DNA of 64,000 nt from Betaproteobacteria bacterium (GCA_009777245.1 WRMF01000001.1:62001-126000); one strand, 5' to 3'; counted from the stretch's first letter, positions 46,189 through 55,489 are shown. Numbers and translations: made by a program. The notes: generated by a model from the letters alone, not told the origin.

Positions 46189-47000
46189 TTCTGCGCGTAA
46201 CCGAGCACAACCTGATATGTCAGGGGAAGTCCGCGCGGAGTGCGCCGTCTTTCATAGGCTTCTTCCAGCTTTTGCCAAGCGTCGCGCCCCATAAGGCCGG
46301 GACGGCGGGCAGGGCCGATCTGGTTTGCGCCGATGGCCTTGATGGCTTTCATAAGGCTTTGCAAATCACGATAATGGGCGATGCAAGGCTCAATGTGCAG
46401 GCGAATATCCTGAAACCCCGCGACTTCCAGCGCCTGGCGCACCGTTTCCAAAGGTCTTAACGGCAGGACATGGCGGTAGTTGTCAACCCTGGAAAAAGAT
46501 TCCTCCAATTCACGGAACGTTCCGGGCGCAAGGCTGGAAAACGCCAGCATTCCGCCCTGCCAGAGCACCCGCCGCGCCTCGCGGCAAAGCGCGAATATGT
46601 CGCACCATTGCATGGTCAGATTCGACCAGTAAAGTCCTACTACTTCATTACGCAGGGGCAGTTTTTCCACATCGCCCGCCACGCCGAATTCCAGTTTTTT
46701 GATTCGGGAAAGCATCGCCGGGGAAAAATCAAGCGCAATCGTTCGCGCCGCAGGAAAACGCCTTTCCAGAATCTCCATGCCGAAACCCGTGCCGCAACCT
46801 GCGTCAAGAATCACCGCTGAGACCAACATGGGCGGCAGACCGCTTATCAGGCGGGCGCAAATCCAGCGTTGCGCCTTGGCGGCTGAATCATAGGTAGTGG
46901 CAGCGCGTTCAAAAGTCCGGCGCACAGAAGCCTTGGGCGGAAAGATGCCGATTCCGTCCGACAGATTTTGTCCGCGCATCTCGCGTGTCTCGATATTCAT
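46185..47000 (-). CDS. bioC: Malonyl-ACP O-methyltransferase BioC
   Basis: Methylates malonyl-ACP so that the fatty acid machinery can build pimeloyl-ACP methyl ester. SAM-dependent class I fold: VILDAGCGTGFGMEILE motif I, ALDFSPAMLSRIKK, and the family-typical VGLYWSNLTMQWCD and LAFSSLAPGTFREL. N-terminal RRTFERAATTYDSAAKAQR is also BioC-like. The start overlaps the bioH stop by 4 bases, which supports the joint bioH-bioC function. Confidence 0.95.
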
Positions 47001-47713
47001 GACGATAATAATTCCTGTAAAAATCCGGCATCATCGCCCGCGAACAGCGCGTGCGCACGTCCAGGCAAAATGACAAGCCGGGATGAAGGGATACGATCCG
47101 CCAGCCAGCGCGACGCATCCGGAGAAACAAGCGGATCGTTCCCGCCATGCAGTATGGTAGCGGGACAGGAAATTTTCTCCGCATCCCGGCGCAAATCCGC
47201 CTCGTAAAGCCAGGCAAGCCCCGCTTCCAGCGCCGCCTGCGGCATGGGCGAGGCGTTGCTTATGACGTATTCCGCCGCGTTCGGGACGGAGTCTCCACGG
47301 CAGAAGCTGCCGATAAATCGGGGGAAAAGCGCCTCGTCTTCCTGTTTGATGGTGTGCATGAAAGCCTGTAATTCAGCGGGCGGACGCCCAATGTCCCAAC
47401 CTTTCCGGCTGATGAAACTGGGAGTCGTCGCCATGAGAAAAAGGCTTAGTATACGCTTAGGCGCGGCAATGGCACAGGCCATTGCCAGAATCCCCCCCAA
47501 TGACCAGCCGCCAAGGTGGCAGACTTCCGGCAGGTCTTGCAACAGGCAATCCCTTGCTGCCGTGATGGTTCGTGGGATTGTCCCGCCTGTTGCGCCCGGC
47601 AGGGGCATGGGACGCCAGCTGGTTTTTTCCAGACTTTTTTGTAACGGCCCGGTTCCGACGCCCCAGCCAGGCAAAAAGATACGGGGCGCGCCAGCAAGTG
47701 TGCTTTGGTTCAT
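46997..47713 (-). CDS. bioH: Pimeloyl-ACP methyl ester carboxylesterase BioH
   Basis: Alpha/beta-hydrolase that removes the methyl group added by BioC and ends the pimelate chain. Nucleophile motif GGWSLGGILAMA, catalytic aspartate in LHGGNDPLVSPDAS and histidine in LPGRAHALFAGDD. The oxyanion region is FLPGWGVGTG. ATG 47713 starts the family-like part (238 residues); codons upstream to 47749 lack similarity. It is the first gene of the overlapping bioH-bioC-bioD run. Confidence 0.92.
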   Translation of the reverse strand: MNQSTLAGAPRIFLPGWGVGTGPLQKSLEKTSWRPMPLPGATGGTIPRTITAARDCLLQDLPEVCHLGGWSLGGILAMACAIAAPKRILSLFLMATTPSFISRKGWDIGRPPAELQAFMHTIKQEDEALFPRFIGSFCRGDSVPNAAEYVISNASPMPQAALEAGLAWLYEADLRRDAEKISCPATILHGGNDPLVSPDASRWLADRIPSSRLVILPGRAHALFAGDDAGFLQELLSS

Positions 47714-47789
47714 ATGGTCATTCCCGTAGATAATTGTGCTTTTTCGCATAATGTGCGGGAGAGGGAGAACCTTGCTCCCACGCCGAATT

Positions 47790-47938
47790 ATTCGTCATTC
47801 CCGCGAAGGCGGGAATCCAGACAAGCCTTTCCGTTCCTCTGGCGTTTCCGCATGGGAATATCGCTCCTGTCCTGTTCTGGAAATCTGTCGTGACTTTCAG
47901 CGCCGTACTGGATTCCCGCCTTCGCGGGAATGACGAAT
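47790..47938. repeat. Element with perfect 31-bp inverted ends (dRS3-like core)
   Basis: Copies at 47790-47820 and 47908-47938 are exact inverted repeats built around ATTCCCGCGAAGGCGGGAAT, itself a palindrome. This resembles the ATTCCC-N8-GGGAAT dRS3 repeats described in Neisseria. They enclose 87 bases without coding signs and lie between bioF and bioH. A separate small hairpin GACTAT-GCCTG-ATAGTC at 47963-47979 is 13 bases after the bioF stop and may end its transcript. Confidence 0.85.
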
Positions 47939-47992
47939 GTGCTAAAGTCCGTGCGAAAGAATGACTATGCCTGATAGTCGTTGCGGCAAGCA

Positions 47993-49162
47993 CTATAAAA
48001 TCTCCCGACCGGCTTCATGCAGGGCTGTTGCCAGCCTCAAGACATCTTCCTTACTGTGCGCGGCGGAAAGCGAGATTCTGAGCCTTGATGCGTCAGTCGG
48101 CACAGTGGGCGGACGAATCGCGGGAACCCATAAGCCGCGCTTCCTCAGAGCTTCGGCAAGCGACAGGGTCGCATCGCCGGTCATCAGCGGCTGGATTGCC
48201 GTCCCGGACGGCAGGAGCGACCAAGGCAAGCCGGAAAGCGATGTTTGCAAAAGCGCAATCAAATCGTTCAGGTGGGAGCGTCGTTCGTCGCTATCATTAA
48301 TCAGGGAGAGGCTCGTCAATGCCGCGACCGCCAGCGCGGGCGGCTGGGCGGTCGTGAAAATGAAGCTCCGCGCCTTGTTTTGCAGGTATTCGATTACTGT
48401 TTCCGAAGCTGCGACGAACGCGCCGCCCACTCCCGCCGCCTTGCCCAATGTTCCCATCAGGATGATCCCTGGGTGCGGCGGCAAGCCGCAATGGGAAAGG
48501 CTGCCCGCGCCCCGCTCGCCCAGAACGCCGAAGCCGTGCGCGTCATCAACTACCAACCAAGCATCGAACTGTTCCGCCAGTTCAAAAAGTCCTGCAAGCG
48601 GCGCAATGTCCCCGTCCATGCTGAACACCGCGTCGGTCACGATAACCTTTGTTTTGGCGGAGCTTGCCGCGAGCAGTTTTGCAAGCGCCTTCAAGTCGCC
48701 ATGCCGGTAGCGATGCTGGCGGGCGCGGGATAAGCGGGCGGCGTCAATCAGCGAGGCGTGATTCAAGCGATCCGAGAAAATTTCATCATCCCTGCGGGCA
48801 GCCAAGGTTGGCGTCACCGCAAGATTGGCCAGATAACCGCTGGAAAAGGTAATACAGCGGGCAAATCCGAGAAAATTCGCCAATGCTTCTTCCAGCATCG
48901 CATGCGGCTTTAAGTGTCCGCTGATGAGGTGCGAGGCTCCGCTGCCGCTACCCCAGGCAAACGAGCCTTCCGCGAGCGCACGCGATAAAGCCGGATGCGC
49001 GGTCAATCCCAGATAATCGTTGCTGGCGAATGAAAGCAGTTCCTGCTCTCCTGCCCGCGCGCGCGGCGAACAGGGCGTATCCAACACGCGCAATTCCCGC
49101 AACAAGCCCTGTTCGGCAAGGCTTGACAATTCAGTACGCAGGGCACTTTCGAGGGAGAACAT
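47993..49162 (-). CDS. bioF: 8-amino-7-oxononanoate synthase
   Basis: PLP enzyme joining pimeloyl-ACP and alanine. Typical blocks are LLSFASNDYLGLTAHPAL, FSSGYLANLAVTPTLA, NHASLIDAARLSRA, VTDAVFSMDGDIAPL, VVDDAHGFGVLGERG, and the PLP lysine in LMGTLGKAAGVGGAFV. The length of 389 residues is normal. It lies upstream of bioH on the same strand but is separated by 279 bases containing a repeat element. bioA and bioB are not in the window. Confidence 0.96.
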   Translation of the reverse strand: MFSLESALRTELSSLAEQGLLRELRVLDTPCSPRARAGEQELLSFASNDYLGLTAHPALSRALAEGSFAWGSGSGASHLISGHLKPHAMLEEALANFLGFARCITFSSGYLANLAVTPTLAARRDDEIFSDRLNHASLIDAARLSRARQHRYRHGDLKALAKLLAASSAKTKVIVTDAVFSMDGDIAPLAGLFELAEQFDAWLVVDDAHGFGVLGERGAGSLSHCGLPPHPGIILMGTLGKAAGVGGAFVAASETVIEYLQNKARSFIFTTAQPPALAVAALTSLSLINDSDERRSHLNDLIALLQTSLSGLPWSLLPSGTAIQPLMTGDATLSLAEALRKRGLWVPAIRPPTVPTDASRLRISLSAAHSKEDVLRLATALHEAGREIL

Positions 49163-49210
49163 ACTGGTAGCAGGAAATAATGCGAGAATGAAATTTTAGG
49201 CCAGAAATAA

Positions 49211-49276
49211 TGCAGGGGCGCGATTTATCGAACCCTAAGCATTGCTTCTGCAAGACAGGCAAACCGCGCCCCTACA
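49211..49276. repeat. Inverted repeat pair between bioF and the toxin gene
   Basis: TGCAGGGGCGCGATTT (49211-49226) and AAACCGCGCCCCTACA (49261-49276) are near-perfect inverted arms around 34 bases. Likely a small mobile-type repeat or hairpin; no gene is seen here. Confidence 0.6.
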
Positions 49277-49338
49277 GTAATCGTTGCGTGTTGAGGGAGC
49301 GGTTTGCTTTTCCCAAAATTGTGCCGCATCGGAGGTCA

Positions 49339-49752
49339 TCAATCCCATGGATCAATGACGGCTACGCCGACGGCCTCATATGGCGCGGTATCGCGTGAGG
49401 CAACGATGAAATTACGCGACGCTGCTATTGCCGCGATATAACCGTCAGGAGCGGGAAAACCTCGCCCTATGTTTTTTGCGGTAACAGCCAATTCAGCATA
49501 GCGTCTGGCGGAATCATGGTCGAATGGCAACACCCGATCCTTGAATAACAGCATCAACCCGTCGAGAGCGTTTGTCAGCATGTCTTTGCGCTTGCCGCTC
49601 GGCAATGAGGCTATACCGAACAGCAATTCGGCCAGAGTCACGCTAGACAGGTACAATGTTTCGGCAACCTGAGCGTTCAGCCAGCCTCGCACGGTTGGGT
49701 GCGGCACAGGCTTCATCGCTTCGGAAACGACATTGGTATCAAGAATTATCAT
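49339..49752 (-). CDS. fitB: PIN-domain toxin, FitB/VapC family
   Basis: 137-residue predicted ribonuclease. The four acidic residues of the PIN site are in place: D5 (ILDTNVVSE), E42 (TLAELLFGI), D103 (APDGYIAAIA) and D121 (VASRDTAPYE). The ending VAVIDPWD is typical of the FitB branch. The antitoxin gene overlaps its start by 4 bases. In this family free toxin cuts RNA and bound toxin sits in a DNA-binding complex. It looks intact. Confidence 0.93.
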   Translation of the reverse strand: MIILDTNVVSEAMKPVPHPTVRGWLNAQVAETLYLSSVTLAELLFGIASLPSGKRKDMLTNALDGLMLLFKDRVLPFDHDSARRYAELAVTAKNIGRGFPAPDGYIAAIAASRNFIVASRDTAPYEAVGVAVIDPWD

Positions 49753-50003
49753 TCAAACCTCATCGGCTCAGCCTGTGTTTTAGCTCTCAACTGATCGAAA
49801 ATCTCGAAATCTTCATTCGTCAAGCCAAGTTTGCGCCCCAATGCTGCAAGGGCGTCGCCCATGTGGATACGCGCTTCAGGGTTTACCGCGTTAGCCAAAA
49901 TCTCACGGACTTCGGCCTCGGCGCTGTGTCCTTTCCGGGCGGCTCGCACACGCAATGCCCTGTGTACTCCGTCGGGCAGATTGCGAACAGTCATCATAGC
50001 CAT
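49749..50003 (-). CDS. fitA: Ribbon-helix-helix antitoxin, FitA family
   Basis: 84 residues: an N-terminal Arc-type ribbon-helix-helix (MTVRNLPDGVHRALRVRAAR then KGHSAEAEVREIL), then a tail that would wrap the toxin (EDFEIFDQLRAK). ATG 50003 has GAGGTG upstream; in-frame ATGs at 49997 and 49994 are alternatives. It precedes and overlaps fitB. Inverted repeats across its promoter suggest autoregulation. Confidence 0.92.
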   Translation of the reverse strand: MAMMTVRNLPDGVHRALRVRAARKGHSAEAEVREILANAVNPEARIHMGDALAALGRKLGLTNEDFEIFDQLRAKTQAEPMRFE

Positions 50004-50028
50004 AGCATCACCTCATCAAAATGCAGTC

Positions 50029-50066
50029 TACGCATTCATTTTAATCTTTTGTATGCGTAAATGCAA
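50029..50066 (-). promoter_or_regulatory. fitAB promoter overlapped by an inverted-repeat operator
   Basis: Minus strand TTGCAT (50061-50066), 17-base spacer, TAAAAT (50038-50043). The arms TACGCAT (50029-50035) and ATGCGTA (50053-50059) flank the -10, as expected for binding by the FitAB complex. Confidence 0.65.
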
Positions 50067-50121
50067 AGCGCCTGTCTCCCGGTGCGCGAACCCCAACATT
50101 ACGCTACAGAACTTCCACGCC

Positions 50122-51522
50122 TTATCCTGCCGTCTTGACATTCTGGATCACGTCGGCGATTGCTTTTTGCGCGCTGCCGTACAGCATGTGGCAATTTTCC
50201 TTGTAGAACAGGGCGTTTTCGATACCGGAATAACCGGCCCCCTGACCGCGCTTGACGACGATAACCTGAGCCGCATAGTCGGCATTCAGAATCGGCATAC
50301 CGTAGATCGGGCTGGATTTATCGGCTCGCGCCACAGGATTGACGACATCGTTGGCGCCAATTACCAGCGCGACATCGGCCTGGCTGAAATCGGAATTTAT
50401 TTCTTCCAGATCGAAAATCTTTTCATAAGGCACACCGGCCTCGGCCAGCAATACGTTCATATGCCCCGGCATCCGCCCTGCAACCGGATGAATGGCAAAT
50501 CGGACATCCACCCCGGCGTCTTCCAGGAGCTTGGTCATTTCCCAGACTTTATGCTGCGCGCCAGCCACAGCCATGCCATAGCCGGGAATGATGATGACCT
50601 TGCCGGAGTAGCGCATCATCATTGCCGCATCAAGCGCCAGAATTTCTTTCATCGTGCCGTCAATCGCGCCTCCCGCCTGCGCTTCGCCGCTGATCGGCTG
50701 GAACAGGATATTGGCGATTGGGCGGTTCATCGCCTTGGCCATCAACTGCGTAAGCAACGTGCCTGCCGCACCGACGACAATACCGGCGATTATCAGCAGA
50801 GGATTTCCAATGACATAGCCTTCAAAGCCGACCGCAAGACCAGTAAGCGCGTTGAACAGCGAAATTACCACCGGCATGTCGGCTCCGCCGATCGGCAGGG
50901 TGACGATAACGCCCAATACCAGCGCGGAGATGAAAAATGCAATCAACATCCAGGCGGGAGCCGATTGTCCAAGCCATACGATGGCAATCCCCAATCCAAA
51001 CGTCGCAAAAGCCAGAACAATGTTGACCGCGTTTTGCGCCGGTAGGCGGAATGCCTTGTTCATCAATCCCTGCAATTTGGCGAATGCGACAATTGAGCCG
51101 GAAAATGAGATCGAGCCGATCAATGCTCCCAGCGTCGCCAGCGCGAATATCACCGCTCCTTCCATGTGTCCGCGAGCGAATTCGACGGCGGCAATCCCCG
51201 CCGCCGCGCCGCCGCCCATGCCGTTATAGATGGCCACCATCTGCGGCATATCGGTCATTGCCACTCTCTTGCCGAAAATCCAGGCGACGGAGCCGCCGAT
51301 GGCGATTGCAATCGCCATCAGAATGATATTGTCAAGCGGCATGAACAGCGTTGATTCGCCCGGCGTCAGAAAAGTGACCGCCGTTGCCAGAACCATGCCC
51401 ACCCCGGCCCAGACAATGCCTTTACGCGCCGTGGACGGCGAACTCATCTCTTTCAGTCCGAAGATGAAGAGAACGGCGGCAACAAGGTAGCTCGCGCCAA
51501 TCAGCCATCTGATTTCATCCAT
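50122..51522 (-). CDS. pntB: NAD(P) transhydrogenase subunit beta
   Basis: Proton-translocating transhydrogenase, membrane plus NADP(H)-binding subunit. About nine membrane segments are followed by the soluble domain III with VIIIPGYGMAVAGAQH (nucleotide fold), IHPVAGRMPGHMNVLLAEA and VIGANDVVNPVARAD. The 466 residues are full length. It is the last gene of the pntAa-pntAb-pntB operon, overlapping pntAb by 8 bases. The enzyme uses the proton gradient to make NADPH from NADH. Confidence 0.97.
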   Translation of the reverse strand: MDEIRWLIGASYLVAAVLFIFGLKEMSSPSTARKGIVWAGVGMVLATAVTFLTPGESTLFMPLDNIILMAIAIAIGGSVAWIFGKRVAMTDMPQMVAIYNGMGGGAAAGIAAVEFARGHMEGAVIFALATLGALIGSISFSGSIVAFAKLQGLMNKAFRLPAQNAVNIVLAFATFGLGIAIVWLGQSAPAWMLIAFFISALVLGVIVTLPIGGADMPVVISLFNALTGLAVGFEGYVIGNPLLIIAGIVVGAAGTLLTQLMAKAMNRPIANILFQPISGEAQAGGAIDGTMKEILALDAAMMMRYSGKVIIIPGYGMAVAGAQHKVWEMTKLLEDAGVDVRFAIHPVAGRMPGHMNVLLAEAGVPYEKIFDLEEINSDFSQADVALVIGANDVVNPVARADKSSPIYGMPILNADYAAQVIVVKRGQGAGYSGIENALFYKENCHMLYGSAQKAIADVIQNVKTAG

Positions 51523-51808
51523 GACTTTGTTCCTTGCCGTTCTTGAACATGGCCAACATGCGCTCGGTCACCACATAGCCGCCTGCCGCATTGGCCGCGC
51601 CGAGCAAGACGGCGACAAAGCCGATGGCTTGTTCGAGCGGCGTTTCGGCATGACCCAACGCTACCATTGCGCCGACCAGGATTACCCCGTGGATGAAATT
51701 GGAACCGGACATCAAGGGAGTGTGCAGGATGACCGGCACCCGTGAAATGACTTCATAGCCGGTGAAAGCGGCTAACATGAAGATATATACTGCAATAAAA
51801 CCGTCCAT
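51515..51808 (-). CDS. pntAb: NAD(P) transhydrogenase subunit alpha part 2 (membrane)
   Basis: 97-residue membrane subunit with three hydrophobic segments: IAVYIFMLAAFTGYEVISRV, FIHGVILVGAMVALGHA, and AIGFVAVLLGAANAAGGYVV. The start MDGFIAVYIFML at 51808 is preferred; the frame extends upstream to 51889 without similarity. Corresponds to the C-terminal membrane part of E. coli PntA, split off as in many alpha- and betaproteobacteria. Confidence 0.95.
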   Translation of the reverse strand: MDGFIAVYIFMLAAFTGYEVISRVPVILHTPLMSGSNFIHGVILVGAMVALGHAETPLEQAIGFVAVLLGAANAAGGYVVTERMLAMFKNGKEQSHG

Positions 51809-51839
51809 GATTTTTTCCTTGCTATTGCCCGCCTTGGTC

Positions 51840-52973
51840 TTACAAACCGAGAGCCTGTTTGACGCCGCCATGCCGGACTTCTCCGGCATGGGTCAGACAG
51901 GAGTCGGCAAGAGTCTCGTCTTGCCAGTCGAGCGTCAATACGCCTTCCTTGATGAAGGGCGAAATGAAATTGAACAAATTTTTGGCCAACATCTCCGAAG
52001 CATGCACCGGCATACGGCTGGCGATGTTGGTCGGGCCTATGATGAGAACCTGATTATCAGTTAGCGCCTTCTCGCCAGCGACAGTTCCCGCGACATTGCC
52101 GCCGGTTTCGGCTGCCATATCAACGATAACCGCGCCCGGTTTCATGGCGGCAACCATCTCACTGCTGATAATCTCCGGCGCGCGTTTGCCCGGAATCGCC
52201 GCCGTGGTAATCAGCACGTCGCATTGCGCTACGGCTCGTCCCAGTTTTTCTGCTTGCTGGCGCTTTTCGTCATCGGTCAATTCACGCGCATAGCCGCCCG
52301 CGCCTACAGCCGAGACGCTTGTATCAACAAACTTTGCGCCCAATGATTCGATTTGTTCGCGTGTCTCCGGGCGAACATCGTAAGCCTCGACTATCGCTCC
52401 CAGGCGTTTGGCCGTCGCTATGGCCTGCAATCCCGCGATACCGGCTCCGATGACCAGCGCCCGAGCCGGACGAATAGTTCCGCCCGCATAAGTGAGCATC
52501 GGAAAAAATTTCGGACAATGATCCGCCGCAATCAGCACGCATTGATAGCCGGCAATCGCGCCCTGCGAGGAAAGAATATCCATGCCTTGCGCCCGCGTGA
52601 TCCTCGGCAGAAGCTCCAGTGAGAAAGCCGTGATGTTCTTCGCCTGCAACATCCTTACCCGCTCAATATCGGTATAAGGCTGTAACAGGCCGATCAAAAC
52701 GGCCCCATCTTTCATCGCCGACAGCTCATCGGCGCTTGGCGCTTGCACTTTCAGCACAATGTCCGCCTGCTGCAAAACCTCGCGCCCGGAGGCCGCAAAA
52801 TGCTCCAGCGGAAAAGCGTCGTCGGCCAGAAACGTAGTGGTTCCGATGCCTATTTCCAGCAACAATTCCGCGCCCAACGCCTGATAGCGTTTGGCAATGT
52901 CCGGCGTCATCGTGATGCGCCGCTCGCCTGCCACGGTCTCGCGTAACGCGCCGATCTTTATTTGTTCCGACAC
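51840..52973 (-). CDS. pntAa: NAD(P) transhydrogenase subunit alpha part 1 (NAD-binding)
   Basis: Soluble NAD(H)-binding domain I of the transhydrogenase. IGALRETVAGERRITMTP starts the family domain. The nucleotide fold is ALVIGAGIAGLQAIATAKRLG, followed by VEAYDVRPETREQIESLGAKFV and VDMAAETGGNVAGT. The start is most likely GTG 52973 (VSEQIKIG), giving 377 residues; the frame is open to 53081. pntAb follows 31 bases downstream. Confidence 0.95.
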   Translation of the reverse strand: MSEQIKIGALRETVAGERRITMTPDIAKRYQALGAELLLEIGIGTTTFLADDAFPLEHFAASGREVLQQADIVLKVQAPSADELSAMKDGAVLIGLLQPYTDIERVRMLQAKNITAFSLELLPRITRAQGMDILSSQGAIAGYQCVLIAADHCPKFFPMLTYAGGTIRPARALVIGAGIAGLQAIATAKRLGAIVEAYDVRPETREQIESLGAKFVDTSVSAVGAGGYARELTDDEKRQQAEKLGRAVAQCDVLITTAAIPGKRAPEIISSEMVAAMKPGAVIVDMAAETGGNVAGTVAGEKALTDNQVLIIGPTNIASRMPVHASEMLAKNLFNFISPFIKEGVLTLDWQDETLADSCLTHAGEVRHGGVKQALGL

Positions 52974-53127
52974 ATGACCCCCGCCAAATGTTTGACAATA
53001 ACATAAAACAGCGTAGCGTAACAACCGCCAACCTGTTTTTTTGAGGAGCGAAATTTTCCTTGATAATGCCGATTTGAGCAATAAGTTTTTTTACCATCCT
53101 GCCGCTGTTGTTATGGAGCTTTCCGCA

Positions 53128-53156
53128 AATAATGCGACTATAAGGGGGTTGGTCAA
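53128..53156 (-). promoter_or_regulatory. Predicted sigma-70 promoter of the pnt operon
   Basis: Minus strand TTGACC (53151-53156), 17-base spacer, ATTATT (53128-53133). It would give a leader of about 150 bases before pntAa. No riboswitch fold was recognised in that leader. Confidence 0.45.
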
Positions 53157-53164
53157 GCTGATTT

Positions 53165-53188
53165 AGGGGTTAAAAACTTTTAACCCCT
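53165..53188. other. Hairpin downstream of the frameshifted lipoprotein gene
   Basis: Near-perfect palindrome AGGGGTTAAAA-AC-TTTTAACCCCT. It may end the lipoprotein transcript, although no T run follows on the minus strand. Confidence 0.5.
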
Positions 53189-53219
53189 GCGCCGCAAGCG
53201 CGAGAGTGTGGTCACTCGC

Positions 53220-53281
53220 GGCGTAGACAAAGGCCGGGAGAGGGTATGTAAAAAGTATCCACTTGAACCGAACACGCTCTA
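53220..53281. repeat. Dispersed repeat at the lipoprotein gene 3-prime end (copy 2)
   Basis: Matches 33641-33698. It ends in CTA, which is the TAG stop of the restored lipoprotein frame, as copy 1 does for the PEBP gene. Confidence 0.75.
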
Positions 53282-53982
53282 GTTGGGATGTCCTCCGATA
53301 AATATGGCGACTACTTTATCCTGATCAGAAAGCGTAAAAAAAATACCGCCATGAATAGTGCCTACCACGATGCCACTTTCATCATCAACCATTTCCCCCC
53401 TTTTAACCTTTCCGCCCTATAACTTTCCGACATTCTCAAGACTTCGTAATCAATATCATCTTTGTACGCATCGAAAATTTCCTGCCTTGTGCTCCCGATA
53501 CGAATTCCCTTGTCAGTGCTGCCATCGAACACATCAGAATAGATAGTAATCCACCATACACGGCTGACATAATTTTCATCCATTTCTCCCTTTTCATAAC
53601 CTAACTTTAATCCAATTTTCACATAATCAGCTTCCCACATCTCCGATCCTGTAGCATCTGAAAACATAGCATCAGTTTTTTTCTCCGGCTCTCCCAAAAT
53701 CCTGACGACATCTTTTTCCAGCATGGATAAATGGATTCCGCCCGGCCTTTCATTTGTGATGATCTCCCATCCTCTATCGTATAACTCCTCTTCACGCTTT
53801 TCACGCAATTGGTCATCTACCACAGCGGAAGCATCTTCTTTGGAGTTCTTCTCGCCATTCATTACATCGGCAGATGCAACAGGCATCAAGTCCGTTTCTC
53901 TCGACGCGCCAGATTCTGCCGCAGCGCCATTGGCGCAGCCTACTAAAAACAGAGCTAGAATAATCAAAATTTTACGCAGCAT
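53279..53982 (-). pseudogene. Lipoprotein gene with a frameshift at a C6/G6 tract
   Basis: A lipoprotein signal (MLRKILIILALFLVGC) and acidic linker lead to a domain resembling SmpA/OmlA-type folds (IHLSMLEKDVVRILGEPEKK, then IRIGSTRQEIFDAYKDDIDY). The frame from 53982 ends early at 53362 (KVASW). If the run of six C on the plus strand (53395-53400) had seven, the protein would continue as EMVDDESGIVVGTIHGGIFF and SDQDKVVAIFIGGHPN to a TAG at 53279. The continuation reads like real protein, so this is a frameshift, a phase-variable tract or a sequencing error. Family unknown; AT-richer than its surroundings. Confidence 0.75.
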
Positions 53983-53993
53983 TTTGGTTCTCC

Positions 53994-54036
53994 AAAAAAA
54001 CCTATCCCCCTGAAAAGCAATCTTTTCAGGGGGATA
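53994..54036 (-). terminator. Terminator of the alpha ribosomal operon
   Basis: Minus strand: perfect 15-bp stem (arms TATCCCCCTGAAAAG and CTTTTCAGGGGGATA at 54003-54017 and 54022-54036), 4-base loop, then a run of T (T7 at 53994-54000). It begins 26 bases after rplQ. Confidence 0.92.
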
Positions 54037-54062
54037 AAACGCGCTATCTCGTCGCTGCCTCG

Positions 54063-54470
54063 TTACAACGCGCCCGCCTCTTCCATGCCGGTTTCTGTCG
54101 TTGCTTCCGTAACCGGACGATCCAGCAATTCGACATAAGCCATCGGCGCATTGTCGCCAACGCGAAAACCGCATTTCAGAATGCGGAGATAACCGCCCGG
54201 ACGGTTCGCGTAGCGCGGCCCCAAAACATCAAAGAGCTTGACGACCATATCACGGTCGCGCAGGCGATCAAAGGCCAGACGACGATTGGCAAGACTGGGC
54301 TTTTTGCCCAGCGTGATCAAAGGCTCCACGACCCGGCGCAATTCCTTGGCCTTGGGGAGAGTCGTCCTGATAGCCTCGTGTTTAAGAAGCGAGACCGACA
54401 TATTACGCAGCATCGCCAAACGATGGCTGCTCGTGCGATTCAGCTTTCTCAAGCCTAAACGGTGACGCAT
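54063..54470 (-). CDS. rplQ: 50S ribosomal protein L17
   Basis: 135 residues; [20 protein letters not shown] is the family start. The core resembles E. coli L17, and an acidic threonine-rich tail of about 15 residues is extra. Last gene of the alpha operon, behind rpoA, with a strong terminator following. Confidence 0.98.
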   Translation of the reverse strand: MRHRLGLRKLNRTSSHRLAMLRNMSVSLLKHEAIRTTLPKAKELRRVVEPLITLGKKPSLANRRLAFDRLRDRDMVVKLFDVLGPRYANRPGGYLRILKCGFRVGDNAPMAYVELLDRPVTEATTETGMEEAGAL

Positions 54471-54514
54471 GGTTAATTCCTTTCGTTATACAAGCGTCCC
54501 TTGCGGGGTAAAAA

Positions 54515-55489
54515 CTATAGCCGCTCCAGTCCGGCAGGCGGCCAGTTATCCAGTTTCATGCCAAGGGTCAGACCTCGCTTGGCAAGCACTTCCTTGATTT
54601 CGGTAAGCGACTTCTTGCCCAGATTCGGAGTTTTCAAAAGTTCATTTTCAGTGCGCTGAATGAGATCGCCAATGTAATGGACGCTCTCCGCCTTCAAGCA
54701 ATTGGCCGAACGCACCGTCAACTCAAGGTCGTCTACCGAGCACAAAAGAAGCGGATCAACCTGCGCCGGCTTGGCGGCCTCAATGATGGGCAAGGTGCCT
54801 TCCAGCTCGGCAAACACTTCCAGTTGACTGACCAGAATACGGGCAGCCGCGCGAATCGCCTCTTCTGGCTGAATTACGCCATTGGTTTCAATCTCGACTA
54901 TCAGCTTGTCAAGATCGGTATGCTGCTCGACCCGCGCGGACTCGACAAAATAAGCCACCCGCCTGACCGGAGAAAACGAAGCATCCAGCGCCAATTTTCC
55001 GATATGCTTGCTGTCGCCCAAATTACGCATGTTGCCGGGAACATATCCGCGCCCTTTTTCCACGCGAATCTCCATTGACAGTTTGCCGCCGGATTGCAGG
55101 TGGGCAATGACATGCTCCGGGTTGATGATTTCCACATCATGCGTCAATTCAATATCTTCGGCGCGGACTTCGCCCTTGCCTTCCTTTTTCAGAATCAGGG
55201 TGACATCGCTGCGATTGTGCAGCTTGAACACAACACCCTTAAGGTTCAGAAGAATATCCACCACGTCTTCCTCCACGCCGTCCAGCGCGGAATATTCATG
55301 CAATACCCCATCAATGGAAACCTGGGTCGGCGCATAACCGTCCATGGAAGAAAGCAAGGTGCGGCGCAAGGCGTTCCCAAGGGTATGCCCGAAGCCCCTT
55401 TCAAAAGGCTCCATCACAACCTTGGCTTCCGTCGGAGAGATGCTTTGCACGTCAATAATGCGCGGTTTCAAGAGAGAGGCGTTCTGCAT
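54515..55489 (-). CDS. rpoA: DNA-directed RNA polymerase subunit alpha
   Basis: 324 residues. N-terminal assembly domain with [20 protein letters not shown] and [20 protein letters not shown] region. C-terminal domain with [20 protein letters not shown] and [19 protein letters not shown], which contacts UP elements and activators. It lies between rpsD and rplQ as in most proteobacteria. Confidence 0.99.
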   Translation of the reverse strand: MQNASLLKPRIIDVQSISPTEAKVVMEPFERGFGHTLGNALRRTLLSSMDGYAPTQVSIDGVLHEYSALDGVEEDVVDILLNLKGVVFKLHNRSDVTLILKKEGKGEVRAEDIELTHDVEIINPEHVIAHLQSGGKLSMEIRVEKGRGYVPGNMRNLGDSKHIGKLALDASFSPVRRVAYFVESARVEQHTDLDKLIVEIETNGVIQPEEAIRAAARILVSQLEVFAELEGTLPIIEAAKPAQVDPLLLCSVDDLELTVRSANCLKAESVHYIGDLIQRTENELLKTPNLGKKSLTEIKEVLAKRGLTLGMKLDNWPPAGLERL

